64,000 bases of DNA, taken from contig CAVZYN010000018.1 in the NCBI GenBank assembly GCA_963779515.1, positions 673,187-737,186 of the forward strand, given 5' to 3'. Under the pieces are notes generated by a model. The model was not told the DNA's origin, did not search any database, and worked only from the letters and a program-made list of their open reading frames with translations. A program made the position numbers and the translations under genes. The stretch comes from CAVZYN01 sp963779515 (GTDB taxonomy: Bacteria > Pseudomonadota > Alphaproteobacteria > Rhizobiales > Hyphomicrobiaceae). Below, piece after piece: positions 61,343 to 64,000 of this stretch; the stretch's first letter is position 1; every line of letters starts with the position of its first letter.

Positions 61343-61388
61343 GCGCCCAATTTTTTTTGGCAACAAGTCGCGCGCATCAATTCGCGCA

Positions 61389-62354
61389 TCACTGCAGCGC
61401 GACGAGCGCATCGCGTGGCGGCAAGGTTTCGGGTGTCTTCAGCGTCCAAACCAGCCCCGCGCGTTCCAACCCGCGCAAAACCCACCAGCCCGGATCGACT
61501 TCACCATCTCGATGGCCAAGCCGTGCCGATCCCGGGAAAGCATGATGGTTATTGTGCAGCGACTCGCCCATCGTGAGCAGGCTGACATACGGCACATTGT
61601 AGCCCTGCACGCCGGCGCCCTCGACGTGCCAGTTCCGAGGTCCGTCGTTGTGGGCGAAGTATCCGACAAGCCAGTGGCCCGACACCGACAGCGCGACACG
61701 AACCGCAATGCCCCAGACCACCCATGGCGCCCCACCGATCGCATAGAACAGAATGGCCCATGGAATTTGCTGCGCCATCCACGTGCGCTCGAGCAGGTGA
61801 TAAAAGCGATCGCCTGCGACGCGCGGCTCGACGACGAGATCCGGCGGATTGGCGAGCTTCAATTCGCAATGCAACTGCCACCACGCATCGCGCAACAGCC
61901 CGGACCGGTGCGCGAGATAGGGATGACACTGGCTCTTGCGCTGCGCCCAGTCGCGAATGTCGTGTTGGCGGATCATGCCGAAGGGCCCCGCCATCCCGAC
62001 GAGCGTGCCGAGATAGACGAATAGGCGCTCCAACCAAAGTGGGCAGTCGAAGGAGCGATGAATGAGCCGGCGGTGCATGCCGATCGAATGGCCAAGGCAG
62101 ATCGTGATGGCCGTTGTGGTCAGGAAGAGGGCGAACGCTCCCCAGGTCAGCGTCAAGGGCCCGGCGATCAGCGCGACGGCCGTCATGCCGCCGATCCAGA
62201 GCGACTTCACCGGCTTCCAATGGACTGTGCCGGCATCGGCGCTGGTATCTGCGGCCTCATACATGCGCGGCGATCGAAACATGTTGTGCGAGCTGAGCAG
62301 GGCGAACTCCACCGCCGCTGCCCGATCCAATGCCCCTGCCGGTTCGTTCGCCAT
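61389..62354 (-). CDS. Fatty acid desaturase (acyl-CoA/acyl-lipid delta-type)
   Basis: 321 residues with four hydrophobic segments. Histidine boxes: HSIGMHRRLIH (HxxxxH), a second box region IRQHDIRDWAQRK...CHPYLAH instead of the common HRxHH, and HNNHHAFPGSARLG (HxxHH type). It inserts a double bond into membrane fatty acids. It diverges from leuC across an AT-rich 240-bp gap with a direct repeat AGCTAATC/AGCTAAAT at ~62393-62406. Confidence 0.85.
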   Translation of the reverse strand: MANEPAGALDRAAAVEFALLSSHNMFRSPRMYEAADTSADAGTVHWKPVKSLWIGGMTAVALIAGPLTLTWGAFALFLTTTAITICLGHSIGMHRRLIHRSFDCPLWLERLFVYLGTLVGMAGPFGMIRQHDIRDWAQRKSQCHPYLAHRSGLLRDAWWQLHCELKLANPPDLVVEPRVAGDRFYHLLERTWMAQQIPWAILFYAIGGAPWVVWGIAVRVALSVSGHWLVGYFAHNDGPRNWHVEGAGVQGYNVPYVSLLTMGESLHNNHHAFPGSARLGHRDGEVDPGWWVLRGLERAGLVWTLKTPETLPPRDALVALQ

Positions 62355-62594
62355 TTTGCAGCTCTCCCACCATCACATGGAGACTATAATAAGCTAATCA
62401 GCTAAATACGCAATACGTTATTTTACTATGGTGAACGCATTGAGTGTCAAAACCGATGCGTCGCCTAAGCCGCGCCCGTGCGGACAAGTCGCTCACGCTG
62501 CCAAATGCGGCACCGAAGGGTTTGCACGGCGCGTCCGTCGCGCTATCACACGCGACTTAACCGAGTGTTCGCAAGCCCGAAGGACTTCGCCGCC

Positions 62595-64000
62595 ATGGCC
62601 GCCGCAAAGACGCTCTACGACAAGATTTTCGACGATCACGTGGTGGATCGCCAAGCCGACGGAACCTGCACCCTCTACATCGACCGGCATTTGGTGCACG
62701 AGGTGACCTCGCCGCAAGCGTTCGAAGGTCTGCGGTTGGCCAAGCGCAAGGTGCGCGCGCCCGAAAAAACACTTGCCGTTGTCGACCACAATGTGCCGAC
62801 CTCCGATCGCAGCCAGGGCATCGACGACGAAGAAAGCCGCATCCAGGTCGAGACGCTCGCCCAGAACGTCAAGGACTTCGGCATCGAGTACTACAACGAG
62901 CGCGACGTTCGCCAAGGCATCGTCCACGTCATCGGCCCCGAGCAGGGGTTCACCTTGCCCGGCACCACGATCGTCTGCGGCGATAGCCACACCTCGACCC
63001 ACGGCGCGTTCGGTGCACTCGCGCACGGCATCGGCACCAGTGAAGTCGAACACGTGCTCGCGACGCAAACGCTGACCCAGAAAAAAGCGAAAAACATGCG
63101 TGTCGTCGTCGACGGCAAACTCGGCGCTGGCGTCACCTCGAAGGATGTCATCCTCGCGATCATCGGCAAGATCGGCACCGCCGGCGGCACCGGCCACGTC
63201 ATCGAATATGCAGGCGACGCCATCCGCGGCTTCTCGATGGAAGGCCGCATGACCGTCTGCAACATGTCGATCGAAGGCGGCGCCCGCGCCGGCATGATCG
63301 CGCCGGACGAGAAAACCTTTGCCTACCTCAAGGATCGCCCCAAATCACCCAAGGGCGCCATGTGGGACCAGGCCATGCGCTATTGGGAAACACTGCGCAC
63401 CGACGATGGCGCCCACTTCGATTCGATCGTCAAGCTCGACGCCGCGAGCTTGCCCCCGATCGTCACGTGGGGCACGAGCCCCGAACAAGTGACGACCATC
63501 GACGGCGCCACGCCCGATCCCGATAAGGTCGCCGATGAAGGCAAGCGCGCCTCGGTCGTGCGCGCACTCGACTACATGGGCCTCAAGGCCAATACCAAGA
63601 TGACCGACGTCGAACTCGATGTGGTCTGGATCGGGTCGTGCACCAATGGCCGCATCGAGGATCTGCGCGAGGTCGCCAAGGTCGTCGAGGGCAAGAAGAT
63701 CTCGACGCGGCTTGCCTACGCGCACGTCGTGCCCGGCTCCGGCCTCGTCAAGGCACAAGCCGAAGCCGAAGGCCTCGACAAGATCTTCAAGGCCGCGGGC
63801 TTCGATTGGCGCGAGCCCGGTTGCTCCATGTGCCTCGGCATGAATCCGGACCAGCTGAAGCCCGGCCAGCGCTGCGCCTCGACCTCGAACCGCAATTTCG
63901 AGGGCCGCCAAGGCTATCGCGGTCGCACGCATCTCGTGTCGCCAGCGATGGCGGCAGCCGCGGCGATCGCGGGCCGGTTCGTCGATGTGCGGACGTTGGG
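62595..64000 (+). CDS. leuC: 3-isopropylmalate dehydratase large subunit, 3' end beyond the window
   Basis: 468 residues are present and the frame is open at the window edge; only a few C-terminal residues can be missing. Start MAAAKTLYDKIFDDHVV; substrate/Fe-S segments VCGDSHTSTHGAFGALA, VWIGSCTNGRIEDLRE and EPGCSMCLGMNPDQLKPG carry the three cluster cysteines. It isomerises 2-isopropylmalate in leucine synthesis with LeuD. AAGGA precedes the ATG; no Leu-rich leader peptide was seen upstream. Confidence 0.96.
   Translation, partial: MAAAKTLYDKIFDDHVVDRQADGTCTLYIDRHLVHEVTSPQAFEGLRLAKRKVRAPEKTLAVVDHNVPTSDRSQGIDDEESRIQVETLAQNVKDFGIEYYNERDVRQGIVHVIGPEQGFTLPGTTIVCGDSHTSTHGAFGALAHGIGTSEVEHVLATQTLTQKKAKNMRVVVDGKLGAGVTSKDVILAIIGKIGTAGGTGHVIEYAGDAIRGFSMEGRMTVCNMSIEGGARAGMIAPDEKTFAYLKDRPKSPKGAMWDQAMRYWETLRTDDGAHFDSIVKLDAASLPPIVTWGTSPEQVTTIDGATPDPDKVADEGKRASVVRALDYMGLKANTKMTDVELDVVWIGSCTNGRIEDLREVAKVVEGKKISTRLAYAHVVPGSGLVKAQAEAEGLDKIFKAAGFDWREPGCSMCLGMNPDQLKPGQRCASTSNRNFEGRQGYRGRTHLVSPAMAAAAAIAGRFVDVRTL

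Noticed and set aside
62355..62594. Leucine attenuator before leuC
   Set aside because: No short Leu-rich leader ORF and no terminator hairpin were seen in the gap.

Overview
The window is a GC-rich chromosomal segment of an alphaproteobacterium, most likely of the order Hyphomicrobiales (Rhizobiales). The evidence is a Fur-family Irr iron regulator, a trxB gene next to an LsrB/VtlR-type LysR gene, a Caulobacter/rhizobial-type Tad (cpa) pilus locus, a CpdR-like receiver protein and an atpHAGDC operon. No tRNA, rRNA, CRISPR array, prophage or insertion sequence was seen. The genus cannot be fixed from the sequence alone.

Layout. (1) 1-15122: one long + strand operon, mostly with overlapping or nearly touching genes. 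It holds a Tm-1-like/UPF0261 protein and its PEP-hydrolase-like TIM-barrel partner, a 1093-residue flotillin-like SPFH protein built on 11-residue repeats, two SRPBCC (CoxG-like) proteins, a three-component molybdenum hydroxylase whose Mo subunit is split in two, a MoxR ATPase and a CoxE-type VWA protein (CoxD/CoxE-like maturation pair), an amidohydrolase, a metallo-beta-lactamase-fold lactonase and an SMP-30/isochorismatase fusion. It reads as an oxidative-hydrolytic catabolic system for an unknown, possibly N-containing ring compound, with its own maturation and membrane-scaffold genes. (2) 15138-17707: CDF metal efflux, a YdjM-like membrane protein and a TetR regulator. (3) 17880-29534: Tad pilus locus. 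TadG/TadE-like pseudopilins and a secretin-N-domain protein lie on the minus strand; flp and cpaA, cpaB, cpaC, cpaD, cpaE, cpaF, tadB, tadC lie on the plus strand. (4) 29643-36619: FAD oxidoreductase, a YhaO/YhaN-like (SbcCD-related) nuclease pair and a TPR adenylate cyclase. (5) 36768-44401: a coupled operon for aerobic CoA-thioester aromatic degradation, best matching the 2-aminobenzoyl-CoA (anthranilate) route, with a MarR regulator inside it and a RidA-type deaminase at the end. (6) 44408-48027: ftsX/ftsE, hpt, a CpdR-like receiver and irr. (7) 48154-53406: ATP synthase F1 operon on the minus strand, with a small zinc-ribbon gene and a palindromic intergenic repeat inside it. (8) 53681-64000: an ECF42-type sigma factor with its DGPF partner and a probable autoregulated promoter, an SDR lacking the catalytic Tyr, rfbA/rfbC, a Met-rich DUF305 protein, trxB, an LsrB-like regulator followed by a strong small-RNA candidate resembling the AbcR family, a fatty acid desaturase, and leuC running off the end.

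Four genes (the Tm-1-like gene, cpaF, the CpdR-like receiver and atpH) each carry one apparent single-base indel that breaks or shifts an otherwise well conserved protein. That many in conserved genes points to residual sequencing or assembly errors as much as to real pseudogenes. The apparent AtpH-AtpA fusion and possibly the split Mo subunit should be judged in that light.
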